Of a stretch of DNA of 64,000 nt, positions 63,960-64,000 are shown piece by piece. Numbering within the stretch: the stretch's first letter is position 1; every line of letters starts with the position of its first letter. The notes below the pieces were generated by a model. The model was not told the DNA's origin. It was given only the letters and a program-made list of their open reading frames with translations, and searched no databases. The stretch spans positions 1 to 64,000 of the forward strand of contig NVUW01000006.1 in NCBI GenBank assembly GCA_002733205.1, written 5' to 3'. The DNA comes from Thalassobium sp. Lineage in GTDB: Bacteria; Pseudomonadota; Gammaproteobacteria; Pseudomonadales; Oceanobacteraceae. The position numbers were made by a program, and so were the translations under genes.

Positions 63960-64000
63960 GCGGGCTTCTCCTTTTCAGTTTGCTGATCAGGTCAGTGACA

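Overview
The window reads as chromosomal DNA of a free-living gammaproteobacterium, probably a marine Oceanospirillales-type organism. This is inferred from E. coli-like gene order in the S10-spc-alpha ribosomal superoperon, a CydABX/YbgE bd oxidase, a LipA/LifO secreted lipase pair, a TRAP transporter and several c-di-GMP proteins. No plasmid, prophage, CRISPR or intact insertion sequence was seen.

Layout. 1-14.7 kb: the end of tuf, then one uninterrupted run of 28 ribosomal, secY and rpoA genes (rpsJ to rplQ) behind a near-consensus sigma-70 promoter, closed by a strong terminator. 14.7-23.2 kb (leftward): an HSL-type esterase, a TRAP transporter with a TatT lipoprotein, and a 1246-residue PilZ-DUF1631-GGDEF-EAL protein with degenerate active sites. 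23.5-30.1 kb: a sigma-54 activator divergent from cydP-cydA-cydB-cydX-ybgE, rhodanese, a CxxCH heme protein and an OsmC protein. 30.2-36.1 kb: a K+ channel, a DksA-like protein, HD-GYP, CBS and ComFB proteins, and a CpxRA-like two-component system with a small CpxP/Spy-like gene. 36.2-43.1 kb: nitronate monooxygenase, lipase and foldase, an inositol-phosphatase family protein, and a GGDEF/EAL enzyme. 43.2-51.7 kb: tesA / ybbA-ybbP, a COG0523 GTPase behind a Zur-like box, a solute-binding protein, and a large secreted nuclease behind a PHO-box array. 51.8-64 kb: a lone CZB zinc-binding protein, an inverted-repeat element, a Fur-controlled FagA-like gene, a lipid kinase, a heme-uptake locus (TonB receptor, double-domain HmuY, HmuS, HmuTUV), a thioesterase and an M48 protease.

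Strongest system candidate. The regulator at 23.5-24.9 kb has three PAS-region cysteines spaced 11 and 7 residues apart, as in the sulfane-sulfur sensor FisR. Its divergent intergenic region holds a good sigma-54 promoter (GG-N10-GC) facing the cyd genes and a perfect dyad about 100 bp upstream, where an activator would bind. With a bd oxidase, rhodanese, OsmC protein and heme protein downstream, this suggests a sulfide/sulfane-sulfur-induced respiratory defence module. Other leads are a three-way-junction RNA between rpsJ and rplC in an operon with too short a leader for E. coli-type L4 control, and clear metal- and phosphate-responsive operators (Fur, Zur, PHO).
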